A stretch of 64,000 bases of DNA from Pseudaminobacter sp040045035 (GCF_040045035.1 NZ_JBDZDS010000003.1:248001-312000), one strand, 5' to 3'. Shown: positions 19,433 to 27,961, counted from the first letter of the stretch. Translations and numbers: made by a program. The notes: generated by a model from the letters alone, not told the origin.

Positions 19433-19816
19433 TCAATGGTCGCGCAGCCGGTCGGTCTGGCGGCGCTGGCGCTTGGTCGGACGGCCGCTGCCGGCGTCGC
19501 GCACCGGCACGAGCGCATCGGGAAGCGTCGGATCACTAGGGGCCGGCGGCGGTGAAAGATCCTCGTAGAGCAGCCGCGCCTCCTCGGCCGGGCCGCGCCG
19601 GGTGCCCGGCAGCAGGACCTTGTAGACGAGGATGCGACGCTCGAGCGTGATCGTCAGCACGTCGCCTGGCTTAACTGAATCCGCCGCCTGGCTCGTCTTC
19701 TCGCCATTGATGCGCACACGCCCCATCTGGACGAGCTTAGCCGCCAGCGAGCGCGACTTCACCGCACGCGAGAAGAACAACCATTTGTCGATGCGCTGAC
19801 GACCTTCGGCAGGCAT
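19433..19816 (-). CDS. S4-domain RNA-binding protein (Hsp15-like)
   Basis: 127 residues. The S4 domain runs from QRIDKWLFFSRAVKSRSLAA to about residue 60 (VRINGEKTSQAADSVKPGD). The tail is basic and proline-rich and ends RPTKRQRRQTDRLRDH. Hsp15 proteins bind stalled 50S subunits carrying nascent chains. The gene is only 12 bp after the helicase stop, so it is likely cotranscribed with it. Confidence 0.87.
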   Translation of the reverse strand: MPAEGRQRIDKWLFFSRAVKSRSLAAKLVQMGRVRINGEKTSQAADSVKPGDVLTITLERRILVYKVLLPGTRRGPAEEARLLYEDLSPPPAPSDPTLPDALVPVRDAGSGRPTKRQRRQTDRLRDH

Positions 19817-19828
19817 CGGCCCCCGCGC

Positions 19829-22800
19829 CTACTTCTTGAGCTGGTCGCGCAACGCGGCAAGCTTGGCGAAGGGCGAGTCCGGATCGATGCGCGCCGGGCG
19901 CTCCTCGCGCGGTTTTGCCTGGAACGCAGGCCGGCCATGGGCGCCGCCCTTGCCGCCGCGCTCCTCGCGCCGGTCGGGGCGTCCGCCGTCACCGTTGGGC
20001 TTGCCACCGGGCTTGCCCTTGAACTTGCGCTCGAAGCGTTCCTTGCCGCCATGTTCGCGGCCCTCGCCGTCGCCGCCCTCGCGCCGCTGCCCATGCGCGC
20101 CGCGCGCCTCGCCATCGCCGCCGCGCGGGCGGTTGTCGTGGCGGTGACGCGGACGCTGCTCGAAACGCGCGACGCGCCACAGCAGGATCGGCTTGGGCTC
20201 TTCGGCGGCCTCGGACGCAACCGCAGCCGGTTCAACCGCAGTCGCTTCAACAACGGGGGCAGCCTCAGCAACGGGTTCGGAAGTCGGTGCAGCGGCCTGC
20301 TCGGCGCTTTCGGCTTCGACTGCCTCGGCAGCTTGCTCGGCGGGTTCGGCAGCGGCCACGGCCGCTTCCGCAGCTTCCGCCGCAGGTGCCTCGCCTTCCG
20401 GAGCGGGCGCCTCACCTTCCGGAGCCCCAGCGGCCTGCTCGGCAGCCGCCTTCCGCGCCGCCTCCGCGGCAGCGGCCTGCCGGGCGGTCTCGTCGAGCGC
20501 CTCGAGCTTGGCCTTCACCTCGGCAGCTGGCTTGGCGTCGGCGCGATAGCCGAGTCCCTTGAGGATTTCTTCCATGTCGTCGGCGGTGGCGCCGAGGATG
20601 GACATCATCGCCGGCGTCACCAGGAAGGTGCTGCCGTCATAGGCTCCATCGGGGCGCGCACCGGTGCCGGCCTTCCAGGCCAGCGCCGGGCGAATGAGAT
20701 CTGCCAGCCGCTCGAGAATATCGACACGCACGGCGCGGCGGCCAAGCATGCGGAAGCCAGCGAGCTTGAAGAAGGCCCGGTCGAAGGCCGGATCGACCAC
20801 CACGGAGGTGCGGCCGGCGGCCAGCGCATGCACAACGTCGCCAAAGCCGGGCTTGTCCTTGCCGTCGTTCTTCAGCGCCCATAGAAGCGTGATCAGACCC
20901 GCCGGGCCGGGCTTGAGCAGCGTCGGCACGAAGACGTGGTAGGCGCCGAAGCGCACGCCGAGGCGGCGCAGGCTGGCACGCCCTTCCTGGTCGAGCGACT
21001 TCATTTCCTCGGCGATGTCACGCCGGTTGAGCAGGCCGAAATTCTCGACCAGCTGGAAGGCGATGCCACGCGCGATACCGGTGAGCTGGTCTGCGCCGCG
21101 CAGATCAAGCAGGGGCTTCAGGGCCGTGTCGATCTGGAAATTGACGAAGCGTTCGGCGCGCGCGGCCACCTTGTCGCGGGCCGGGCCGGTCAGCTGTTCG
21201 TCGGCCAGCAGGATGACGCGCGGGCGCAACGCATCCTCGGTCGCCACTAGCGTGCCGATCGGCACGCCGATCCAGCGCAGCGTCCCGTCGGAGCCGAGCG
21301 CGAGGTCGCCATTGGCGCAAGCCGAGAAGCGTTCCGCACGCGTCTCGAACTCGACGCCGAGCGCCTTCTGCGCGGCAGCCCGGATGGCCTTGCCGTCCTC
21401 GCCGCCCGCACTCTGGTCGGCCGTGAAACGGAACCCTTGCAATTCCCCGACGTGATGACCTTCGACGAGGACGGTTCCGGTTGAGCTGATTTCGGCTTCT
21501 AGCATGGTATTTTCTCTAAGGCGGCGCATGAGGACCGAAGTCCTGCGATCTACGAAGCGTTTCGTCAACCGTTCATGCAGTGCATCGGACAATCTGTCTT
21601 CGATTTCCCGTGTCTTTTCCTGCCAATGTAGCGGATCGGCCAACCAGCCAGGGCGGTTTGACACATAGGTCCAGGTGCGTATCTGGGCAATACGGTGCGA
21701 GAGCGTATCGATGTCGCCGTCGGTCGTATCGGCGCGGCGGACCTGCTCGGCCATGTAATTTTCGTCGACATGACCGCGATCGGCGATGTCGACGAAGATC
21801 GAAGCGACCAGGTCGGCATGCTGGGCCGGCGCGATGCGGCGGTAGTCGGGCAGCGCGCAGACATCCCACAAAAGGGCGACGCGATCGCGGCGGCCGGCAC
21901 GCCGCGTGATGTCGGGATCGCGCGACAGGTATTCGAGCGCCTGCGCATCGACCGCCGGCAAGGCGCGTGTCAGCCCTTCGACGGGTGCGACGGTTTCGAT
22001 GGAGCGCTTCAGCGCATCGATGCTGGCGAAATCGAACTGGGCGGTGCGCCACTGCAGCACCTTCACCGGGTCGAAATCATGCGACTCGATCTTCTCCACC
22101 AGCTCCTCGGCGAAAGGATCGACCTGGCCGGTGACGCCGAAGGCGCCGTCGCGCATGTGGCGGCCGGCGCGACCGGCGATCTGGCCGAGTTCCGCGGGAT
22201 TGAGGTCGCGGAACTGGAAACCGTCGAACTTGCGGTTCTGGGCGAAGGCGACATGGTCGACGTCGAGATTGAGGCCCATGCCGATGGCGTCGGTGGCGAC
22301 CAGGTAGTCGACGTCCCCGGACTGGTAGAGCGCCACCTGCGCATTGCGCGTGCGGGGCGAAAGGGCGCCAAGCACCACGGCGGCTCCGCCCCGCTGGCGG
22401 CGGATGAGCTCGGCGATGGCATAGACCTCGTCGGCCGAGAAGGCGACGATGGCCGAGCGGCGCGGCAGCCGCGTGAGCTTCTTGGAGCCGGCATAGGCGA
22501 GATGCGACAGGCGCGGCCGCGTGACGACCGAAATGCCCTTGAGGAGCCTTTCGAGAATGCCGCGCATGGTGGCGGCACCCAGCAGAAGAGTTTCCTGCCG
22601 ACCGCGCAGGTGCAGGATGCGGTCGGTGAAGATGTGGCCGCGTTCGAGGTCTCCGGCCAGCTGAACCTCGTCGATGGCGACGAAGGCAGCGTTGGTCTCG
22701 CGCGGCATCGCCTCCACCGTGCAGACCGAGTAGCGGGCCGTCGGCGGAATGATCTTTTCCTCGCCGGTCACCAGCGCCACATTGTGCGCGCCGACTTTCT

Positions 22801-22984
22801 CGCAGACGCGGGTGTAGACCTCGCGCGCCAGCAGTCTGAGAGGCAAGCCGATGACGCCGCTCTCATGCGCCACCATGCGCTCGATCGCCAGATGCGTCTT
22901 GCCGGTGTTGGTCGGCCCGAGGACGGCGGTCACGTCGCGCCCGGTCAGGACGAGCGGATCAGACTGTTTGGGATGGACGTTCAT
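19829..22984 (-). CDS. SUV3-like DEAD/DExH helicase with long low-complexity tail
   Basis: A superfamily-2 helicase resembling mitochondrial SUV3, 1051 residues. Walker A GPTNTGKT is at 23-30, the DExx box reads AIDEVQLAGD (about 105-115), and LVATDAIGMGLNL plus GQIAGRAGRH are motifs V and VI. The SUV3-type C-terminal region follows to about residue 840. A roughly 100-residue Ala/Glu/Pro tract with repeats of APEGE-type units comes next (about 855-955), then an Arg/Gly/Lys-rich end (HDNRPRGGDGEARG). Such basic tails often bind RNA. A role in RNA turnover with partner exonucleases is inferred from SUV3. It is the first gene of the helicase-S4 pair. Confidence 0.87.
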   Translation of the reverse strand: MNVHPKQSDPLVLTGRDVTAVLGPTNTGKTHLAIERMVAHESGVIGLPLRLLAREVYTRVCEKVGAHNVALVTGEEKIIPPTARYSVCTVEAMPRETNAAFVAIDEVQLAGDLERGHIFTDRILHLRGRQETLLLGAATMRGILERLLKGISVVTRPRLSHLAYAGSKKLTRLPRRSAIVAFSADEVYAIAELIRRQRGGAAVVLGALSPRTRNAQVALYQSGDVDYLVATDAIGMGLNLDVDHVAFAQNRKFDGFQFRDLNPAELGQIAGRAGRHMRDGAFGVTGQVDPFAEELVEKIESHDFDPVKVLQWRTAQFDFASIDALKRSIETVAPVEGLTRALPAVDAQALEYLSRDPDITRRAGRRDRVALLWDVCALPDYRRIAPAQHADLVASIFVDIADRGHVDENYMAEQVRRADTTDGDIDTLSHRIAQIRTWTYVSNRPGWLADPLHWQEKTREIEDRLSDALHERLTKRFVDRRTSVLMRRLRENTMLEAEISSTGTVLVEGHHVGELQGFRFTADQSAGGEDGKAIRAAAQKALGVEFETRAERFSACANGDLALGSDGTLRWIGVPIGTLVATEDALRPRVILLADEQLTGPARDKVAARAERFVNFQIDTALKPLLDLRGADQLTGIARGIAFQLVENFGLLNRRDIAEEMKSLDQEGRASLRRLGVRFGAYHVFVPTLLKPGPAGLITLLWALKNDGKDKPGFGDVVHALAAGRTSVVVDPAFDRAFFKLAGFRMLGRRAVRVDILERLADLIRPALAWKAGTGARPDGAYDGSTFLVTPAMMSILGATADDMEEILKGLGYRADAKPAAEVKAKLEALDETARQAAAAEAARKAAAEQAAGAPEGEAPAPEGEAPAAEAAEAAVAAAEPAEQAAEAVEAESAEQAAAPTSEPVAEAAPVVEATAVEPAAVASEAAEEPKPILLWRVARFEQRPRHRHDNRPRGGDGEARGAHGQRREGGDGEGREHGGKERFERKFKGKPGGKPNGDGGRPDRREERGGKGGAHGRPAFQAKPREERPARIDPDSPFAKLAALRDQLKK

Positions 22985-23162
22985 AAGGGATTGGGCGGCC
23001 TTTTCTGGCTCGGCAGTTCGCGGATACCCGGCGCGGCGGGTCGGTCGGCATTATGCGGGCGAAGTGAACTCATGATCTGGTCGCTTTGCCTCGACAGATA
23101 GGGGTTTGGACACAGAAACAAAAGCCCTAAATCTTCGACAATTTAACGGCTGGAACGAGTCT

Positions 23163-23229
23163 GGAACGAATCGGAGACGAATCGCTGACTCCAAGCGATT
23201 CAGCTTTTGTTCACGGCTAGATGTAGTCC
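23163..23229 (+). repeat. Degenerate repeat, copy 1
   Basis: Starts GGAACGAATCGGAGACGAAT and ends TTTTGTTCACGGC...ATGTAGTCC. Its first 26 bases match copy 2 at 25 positions. GANTC sites at 23157, 23168, 23179, 23187 and 23197 are spaced 11, 11, 8 and 10 bp. Confidence 0.75.
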
Positions 23230-23422
23230 GCAGCCGGCTCTGCCTCTCTATATGCTGAATCTCTAATGCGCCAACTCGGCAGGCTTCGCGGAAGCGCGTT
23301 AACCTTTGACCAGAGGAGACAGGAACACCAGGTCAAAATCAAGGAACACGTTGAAATCACGTCGCTTTCCTTATCGTCCGCCGCCCACGCATTTTCTCCC
23401 CGTTAACGCTCTGGCCAAAGGA

Positions 23423-23489
23423 GGAACGAATCGGCGACGAATCGCTGATTCAGCCTTATTCCCGTTTCGTTCACCACAACATGCGGTCC
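23423..23489 (+). repeat. Degenerate repeat, copy 2
   Basis: Starts GGAACGAATCGGCGACGAAT and ends GTTTCGTTCACCAC..ATGCGGTCC. It is 260 bp after copy 1. GTTAAC (23402) and a GGCCAAAGGAG stretch precede it. GANTC sites start at 23428, 23439 and 23447. Confidence 0.75.
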
Positions 23490-23694
23490 TTGACAGGAAC
23501 TCGGCGCGTAAATGTTGAATCGCAGCGGGCGCCGGCCGCCCCATTTTCGCCATCGGCGTTAACAGTTGGGTGCGGACCGACCGGCGGATTCCGTGCCGAG
23601 CACCGGGCATTAGCAAAGCGTCAGTATTGATTAAGCAGAAGTGACCCCTCCGCGTACCGTGATCGTCGTTCGCGTTAACGTTCCGCCCAAACGA

Positions 23695-23762
23695 GGAACG
23701 AAGCACAGACGAATCAGCGCTGCGGCCAAATTCCTGCTTTGTTCACCGCTACATGTGGTGCC
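23695..23762 (+). repeat. Degenerate repeat, copy 3
   Basis: Starts GGAACGAAGCACAGACGAAT and ends CTTTGTTCACCGC..ACATGTGGTGCC. It is 272 bp after copy 2 and is again preceded by GTTAACG (23674) and CCCAAACGAG. It is the most diverged copy, with one GANTC (23711). Confidence 0.7.
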
Positions 23763-23905
23763 GCTAAAATCTCAGGCTACCAATCGAGAGGACAAGCGCA
23801 CGCGAAACAACGATGCGTGAAGACCCGAAATTAACGAACACGTGCCGTTTCAGTACAGGATCAAGCCGCAAGCCGGGCTCCGACATCGGACTCCCCCAGC
23901 ATACA

Positions 23906-23935
23906 AGCAAACGGCGCCTCGCGGCGCCGTTTGCT
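23906..23935 (-). terminator. Hairpin after phaB
   Basis: Perfect 13-bp arms AGCAAACGGCGCC and GGCGCCGTTTGCT separated by 4 bases, 21 bp beyond the phaB stop. The T-run is weak. Confidence 0.65.
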
Positions 23936-23956
23936 CATTGTCCAGGGTCGCTTGTG

Positions 23957-24679
23957 TCAGACCAGATACTGGCCGCCATTGGCGGTGATGGTCGAGCCGG
24001 TGATAAATCCGGCCTCGTCCGAGGCCAGGAACACGACGCAACGCGCGATCTCCGACGGCTCTCCGAGCCGGCCGGTGGGAATCTGGGCGATGATGGATTC
24101 GCGCACCTTCTCCGGCACCGCCATGACCATGTCAGTGGCGATGTAGCCGGGGCAGATGACGTTGACGGTGATGCCGGCCCGCGCGCCCTCCTGCGCCAGC
24201 GCCTTGGTGAAGCCGATGTCGCCGGCCTTGGAGGCGGAGTAGTTGGCCTGGCCCGCCTGCCCCTTCTGCCCGTTGATCGAGGAGATGGTGATGACGCGGC
24301 CGAATTTTCTGTCACGCATGCCGCTCCACAGCGGATGCGTCATGTTGAAGACGCCGTTGAGGTTGGTACCGATCACCTCATCCCATTGCTCGCGGGTCAT
24401 CTTGTGGAACATGGCGTCGCGGGTGATCCCAGCATTGTTGACGAGGACGTCGACGGGACCGAGGTCGGCCTCGACCTTCGCGATGCCCGCCGCGCAGGCG
24501 TTGTAATCGGCTACCGACCATTTGTAGACCGGGATGCCGGTTTCCTGGCTGAACTTCGAGGCGGCCTCGTCATTGCCGGCATAGTTGGCGGCCACGTGAT
24601 AGCCGGCATCCCTCAACGCGACCGAGATTGCGGCACCGATGCCGCGCGACCCACCAGTGACGATTGCAGTTCTGGTCAT
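23957..24679 (-). CDS. phaB: Acetoacetyl-CoA reductase
   Basis: NADPH-dependent short-chain dehydrogenase that makes (R)-3-hydroxybutyryl-CoA for PHB. The 240-residue protein has TGGSRGIG (8-15), NNAG (81-84) and the catalytic set Ser134, Tyr147, Lys151 (ISSINGQKGQAGQANYSASK). The C-terminal PGYIATDMV and TITANGGQYLV are typical. ATG 24679 was chosen because the residues further upstream do not fit the SDR fold. phaA lies upstream on the same strand, 95 bp away. Confidence 0.95.
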   Translation of the reverse strand: MTRTAIVTGGSRGIGAAISVALRDAGYHVAANYAGNDEAASKFSQETGIPVYKWSVADYNACAAGIAKVEADLGPVDVLVNNAGITRDAMFHKMTREQWDEVIGTNLNGVFNMTHPLWSGMRDRKFGRVITISSINGQKGQAGQANYSASKAGDIGFTKALAQEGARAGITVNVICPGYIATDMVMAVPEKVRESIIAQIPTGRLGEPSEIARCVVFLASDEAGFITGSTITANGGQYLV

Positions 24680-24740
24680 GCCCGTTGCCTTCCCCTCCTG
24701 TTGTGCCGATAGCCGCCCCTGTGCGGGGCCCGAAACGAAA

Positions 24741-24760
24741 CGGGCGGCTGAAGCCGCCCG
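24741..24760 (-). terminator. Stem-loop between phaA and phaB
   Basis: CGGGCGGCT GA AGCCGCCCG is a perfect 9-bp hairpin 14 bp after the phaA stop. On the minus strand it is followed by TTTCGTTTCG. It could terminate some phaA transcripts and so set the phaA/phaB ratio. Confidence 0.6.
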
Positions 24761-24774
24761 TCGAACTCTTCTTC

Positions 24775-25959
24775 TCAAAGCGCCTCGACGCACATGGCCA
24801 CGCCCATGCCGCCGCCTATGCACAGGGTGGCGAGCCCTTTCTTCGCGCCGCGCCGGCGCATCTCATAGACCAGCGTGTTGAAGATGCGCGCGCCCGAAGC
24901 GCCGATCGGATGGCCGATGGCGATGGCGCCGCCATTGACGTTGACGATGTCCGGGTTCCAGCCCATGTCCTTGTTGACCGCGCAGGCCTGCGCGGCAAAG
25001 GCCTCGTTGGCCTCGACGAGGTCGAGATCCTCGGCCTTCCAGCCGGCCTTCTCCAGGGCCTTTCGCGAAGCCGGGATCGGCCCTGTGCCCATGATGGACG
25101 GATCGACGCCCGCCGTCGCCCAGGAAACGATGCGGGCCAGCGGCGTGATCCCGCGGCGGTTCGCCTCGGCCTCGGTCATCAGCACCACGGCGGCCGCGCC
25201 GTCATTGATGCCGGACGCGTTGGCGGCGGTCACCGTGCCTTCCTTGTCGAAGGCCGGGCGCAGCTTCTGCATGGCGTCCAGCGTCGCGCCGTGGCGGATA
25301 TATTCGTCCTGGTCGACGACGGTGTCGCCCTTGCGGCCCTTGATGGTGACGGCGACGATCTCGTCCTTGAACCTGCCGGCCTTCTGGGCGGCCTCGGCCT
25401 TGTTCTGCGAGGCGAGCGCGAACTGGTCCTGCTCGTCGCGGGTGATCTGGAACTGGCGCGCCACGTTCTCGGCGGTGATGCCCATGTGATAGCCGTTGAA
25501 GGCATCCCACAGCCCATCCTTGATCATGGTGTCGATCATGGAATAGTCGCCCATCTTCACGCCCGCGCGCAGATACTGGCAGTGCGGCGACAGCGACATT
25601 GATTCCTGGCCGCCGGCGACGATGATCTTCGCATCCCCCGTCGCGATCTGCTGCATGCCGAGCGCGATGGCGCGCAAGCCCGAACCGCAGACCTGGTTGA
25701 GGCTCCAGGCCGTGGTCTCCTTGGGCAGGCCGGCGGCCATGGATGCCTGGCGAACCGGATTCTGGCCCTGTCCCGCCTGCAGAACCTGGCCGAGGATGAC
25801 TTCATCCACTTCCTGCCCCTCGACCGAGGCGCGGGCCAGCACTTCCCTGATGGCGACGGCGCCCAGTTCGTGGGCGGGCAAGGTGGCGAAAGAGCCGTTG
25901 AAAGAGCCCACCGGGGTGCGGGCGGCACTGGCGATTACGATTGCGTTCGAGGCGGACAT
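24775..25959 (-). CDS. phaA: Acetyl-CoA acetyltransferase (beta-ketothiolase)
   Basis: Condenses two acetyl-CoA to acetoacetyl-CoA for PHB synthesis, or runs the reverse reaction. 394 residues, the usual thiolase length. Nucleophile Cys91 is in NQVCGSGLRA, His350 in GHPIGASGAR, and acid/base Cys380 in CIGGGMGVAM. The first gene of phaAB, it is divergent from phaR. Confidence 0.96.
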   Translation of the reverse strand: MSASNAIVIASAARTPVGSFNGSFATLPAHELGAVAIREVLARASVEGQEVDEVILGQVLQAGQGQNPVRQASMAAGLPKETTAWSLNQVCGSGLRAIALGMQQIATGDAKIIVAGGQESMSLSPHCQYLRAGVKMGDYSMIDTMIKDGLWDAFNGYHMGITAENVARQFQITRDEQDQFALASQNKAEAAQKAGRFKDEIVAVTIKGRKGDTVVDQDEYIRHGATLDAMQKLRPAFDKEGTVTAANASGINDGAAAVVLMTEAEANRRGITPLARIVSWATAGVDPSIMGTGPIPASRKALEKAGWKAEDLDLVEANEAFAAQACAVNKDMGWNPDIVNVNGGAIAIGHPIGASGARIFNTLVYEMRRRGAKKGLATLCIGGGMGVAMCVEAL

Positions 25960-26256
25960 CTTCGTCTCCAGACTGGTTCGCGGCAGGGTTGCCGCCAGGT
26001 TCTCTCTCCACCGACTTTTCTTGCCCTTTCACCGGGCCGAGTCAAATCGGAAATCGCTTTGGCCGGCAGGCGCTATCGGCGCCGCAGAAGACCGGCTGAG
26101 GCGCGGCCAGCAAACGAAAACGTCGTTCCCCATCCGAATGATCCCGCACTGCACAAAGAGCTTGGAATTGCGTTGGCTTTGCGCATATCCTTGTCCCAGG
26201 CGCAATCGTTGCCGGCGGCCCAATCGTGGGCCCACTGGCATTGGGGGAGGTTGTCG

Positions 26257-26850
26257 ATGCCCACAAAGGATGATCCAGTGGTGATCAAGAAATACGCCAA
26301 CCGCCGCCTCTACAACACGGGGACCAGCACCTACGTGACGCTCGAGGACTTGGCCGAAATGGTCAAGAAGGGCGAGGAATTCAGCGTCCAGGACGCCAAG
26401 ACCGGCGACGACATCACCCATTCCGTGCTCACCCAGATCATCTTCGAGCTGGAGAACAAGGACGGCCAGAACATGCTGCCGATCCCGTTTCTGCGCCAGC
26501 TCATCGCGTTCTACGGCGACCAGATGCAGATGATCGTGCCGAGCTTCCTCGAACAGTCGATGATCGCCTTCGCCAAGGAACAGGAGCGTTTTCGCGAGCA
26601 GATGAAGTCCGCTCTCGGCAAGACGCCGATGGACATGATGAAGCTGGCGCCGATGAAGGCACTGGAGGAGCAGACGCGGCGCAACATGGAAATGTTCCAG
26701 AACGCCATGCGGATGTTCACGACCTTCCCGCAAGGCAGCCCTGCCCCGCAGCCAGAATCCGAGAAGAAGAGCTCCGAGAAGACCGACGACCTTCAGGAAC
26801 TGAAGGAACAGATCGCCGCCATGCAGCGCAAGATCGATTCGATGGGGTGA
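26257..26850 (+). CDS. phaR: Polyhydroxyalkanoate synthesis repressor
   Basis: DNA- and PHB-binding regulator that represses phasin genes and itself. The 197-residue protein opens with VVIKKYANRRLYNTGTSTYV (PHB_acc N-terminal DNA-binding module, about 8-70). The PHB_acc middle domain contains LPIPFLRQLIAFYGDQMQ. A coiled-coil C-terminus DDLQELKEQIAAMQRKIDSM follows. GGGGGAGG (26243-26250) precedes ATG 26257. It is divergent from phaA, an arrangement common in rhizobia. Confidence 0.95.
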   Translation: MPTKDDPVVIKKYANRRLYNTGTSTYVTLEDLAEMVKKGEEFSVQDAKTGDDITHSVLTQIIFELENKDGQNMLPIPFLRQLIAFYGDQMQMIVPSFLEQSMIAFAKEQERFREQMKSALGKTPMDMMKLAPMKALEEQTRRNMEMFQNAMRMFTTFPQGSPAPQPESEKKSSEKTDDLQELKEQIAAMQRKIDSMG

Positions 26851-27218
26851 GGAGCGGTCGCCGCGGGCGATCAATCGACAACGATTTGTCGATTGAAGCG
26901 ACGAACGCCCGGAGCCCCAACGGAGGGCCGGGCGCATCTCAGAATGTACCGATTCCAAACTCCGGTGGACGTTTCGAAGTATGCGAACGCCGGGACGCTG
27001 CCGGAGGCAGCGGCGACCCGGCAGGGCCAGCGCCCAATCAAAAGCCGACATCTCCGTAACGCTTTCCTCAAGCGTCGGCGCCTTGGCGTTGTGACCGCTG
27101 GCGCGAGCAGCGGTTACCGACCGATCCGGTCGCGAATTTGCAATCAGCTTCGACGCAGATCAGGGTATCGCTACGTCAGACAAGCGATTCTGCTGATGGA
27201 AGCCAACTGGAGAACCTC
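26851..27218. other. 368-bp intergenic region after phaR
   Basis: Apart from the inverted repeat at 26871-26896 I see no gene or RNA. It should include the promoter of the downstream heme-binding-like gene. Confidence 0.5.
26871..26896 (+). promoter_or_regulatory. Perfect 11-bp inverted repeat after phaR
   Basis: TCAATCGACAA (26871-26881) and TTGTCGATTGA (26886-26896) with a 4-base spacer, 20 bp past the phaR stop. There is no T-run, so it may be an operator or a transcript 3' structure rather than a classic terminator. Confidence 0.5.
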
Positions 27219-27647
27219 ATGACCTCGCTCACGCTCGCCAAAGCCAACCAGATCATCGACGCGGCCTTCGCCAAGGCAAAAGCGGCCAGCCTAAAGCCGC
27301 TTTCGGTGGTCGTGCTCGATGCCGGCGGTCACGTCACCGCCTTCCAGAGGCAGGACGGCTCCTCGATGATGCGGTTCGAGATCGCCTCGGGCAAGGCCTT
27401 CGGCGCGCTCGCCGTCGGCATGGGCTCGCGCAAGATCGAGGTGCTCGCCAAGGAGCGCCCCCACTTCATGGAAGGCCTGTCCGGGGTGACCGGCGGCAAG
27501 GTGGTGCCGGTTCCCGGCGGCGTGCTCATCCGCTCCGGCGGTCAGATCATCGGCGCGGTCGGAATCACCGGCGATACGTCCGACAATGACGAGATGGCGG
27601 CGGTCGCCGGCATCGAGGCAGCCGGTTTCGAGGCCGACGCGGGCTGA
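27219..27647 (+). CDS. GlcG/HbpS-like heme-binding family protein
   Basis: 142 residues, MTSLTLAKANQIIDAAFAKA and then VVVLDAGGHVTAFQRQDGSS, GKAFGALAVGM, GGVLIRSGGQIIGAVGITGD. This is the GlcG/HbpS fold (DUF336). Members bind heme, cobalamin or small ligands or act as accessory proteins; the ligand is not predictable here. The start with GGAG a few bases upstream (TGGAGAACCTC) is preferred over the longer open frame beginning at 27138. It stands alone and is followed by a bidirectional terminator. Confidence 0.85.
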   Translation: MTSLTLAKANQIIDAAFAKAKAASLKPLSVVVLDAGGHVTAFQRQDGSSMMRFEIASGKAFGALAVGMGSRKIEVLAKERPHFMEGLSGVTGGKVVPVPGGVLIRSGGQIIGAVGITGDTSDNDEMAAVAGIEAAGFEADAG

Positions 27648-27716
27648 ATGCCGCGCCGGACCGCTGCGCCGCCTTTTGGCGCGCGGCGGCATCCGGCTCC
27701 AGTCAGACACGAGCAC

Positions 27717-27749
27717 AAAAAAAGACCGGCGCGAGGCCGGTCTTTTTTA
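27717..27749. terminator. Bidirectional terminator
   Basis: AAAAAAAGACCGGC GCGA GGCCGGTCTTTTTTA: a long stem flanked by A- and T-tracts, between the convergent GlcG-like gene and rpmF. Confidence 0.9.
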
Positions 27750-27778
27750 TGAATTCGCCGAGGCGTCGGAAAAGCTGC

Positions 27779-27961
27779 TTAGCTTTCCTTCGGCGTCATG
27801 ACCTGGCGACCGCGATACATGCCGGTCTTCAGGTCGATGTGGTGCGGGCGGCGCATTTCGCCCGAGTTCTTGTCCTCGACATAGGTCGGGGCCTTCAGCG
27901 CATCGGCCGAACGGCGCATGCCGCGCTTGGACGGCGAGGTTTTTCGTTTTGGCACAGCCAT
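27779..27961 (-). CDS. rpmF: 50S ribosomal protein L32
   Basis: 60 residues starting MAVPKRKTSPSKRGMRRSAD and ending GRQVMTPKES. The alphaproteobacterial L32 pattern RPHHIDLKTGMYRGRQV is clear and, as usual in this group, the zinc cysteines are absent. The frame is open to 28057, but the extra N-terminus is not L32. mtgA lies upstream on the same strand. Confidence 0.96.
   Translation of the reverse strand: MAVPKRKTSPSKRGMRRSADALKAPTYVEDKNSGEMRRPHHIDLKTGMYRGRQVMTPKES

Larger units (their letters stand above)
22985..23956. other. 972-bp gene-free region with repeats and GANTC cluster
   Basis: No convincing ORF on either strand. The left part (22985-23140) should hold the helicase promoter. 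The middle (23140-23765) carries three degenerate repeat copies, twelve GANTC sites and four GTTAAC sites. The right end has the phaB terminator. See the separate entries. Confidence 0.7.

Noticed and set aside
23298..23679. Full CtrA boxes at the GTTAAC sites
   Set aside because: No second TTAA at the N7 spacing follows any of them; only half-site similarity.
23163..23762. CRISPR array
   Set aside because: Three copies only, about 260 bp apart, degenerate, and no cas genes.
23140..23765. Chromosome replication origin
   Set aside because: No convincing DnaA box cluster was seen and typical origin-flanking genes are absent; the GANTC cluster alone is insufficient.
23813..24712. 299-residue plus-strand frame opposite phaB
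   Set aside because: Antisense shadow of a clear SDR gene; low-complexity His/Asp/Arg-rich translation.
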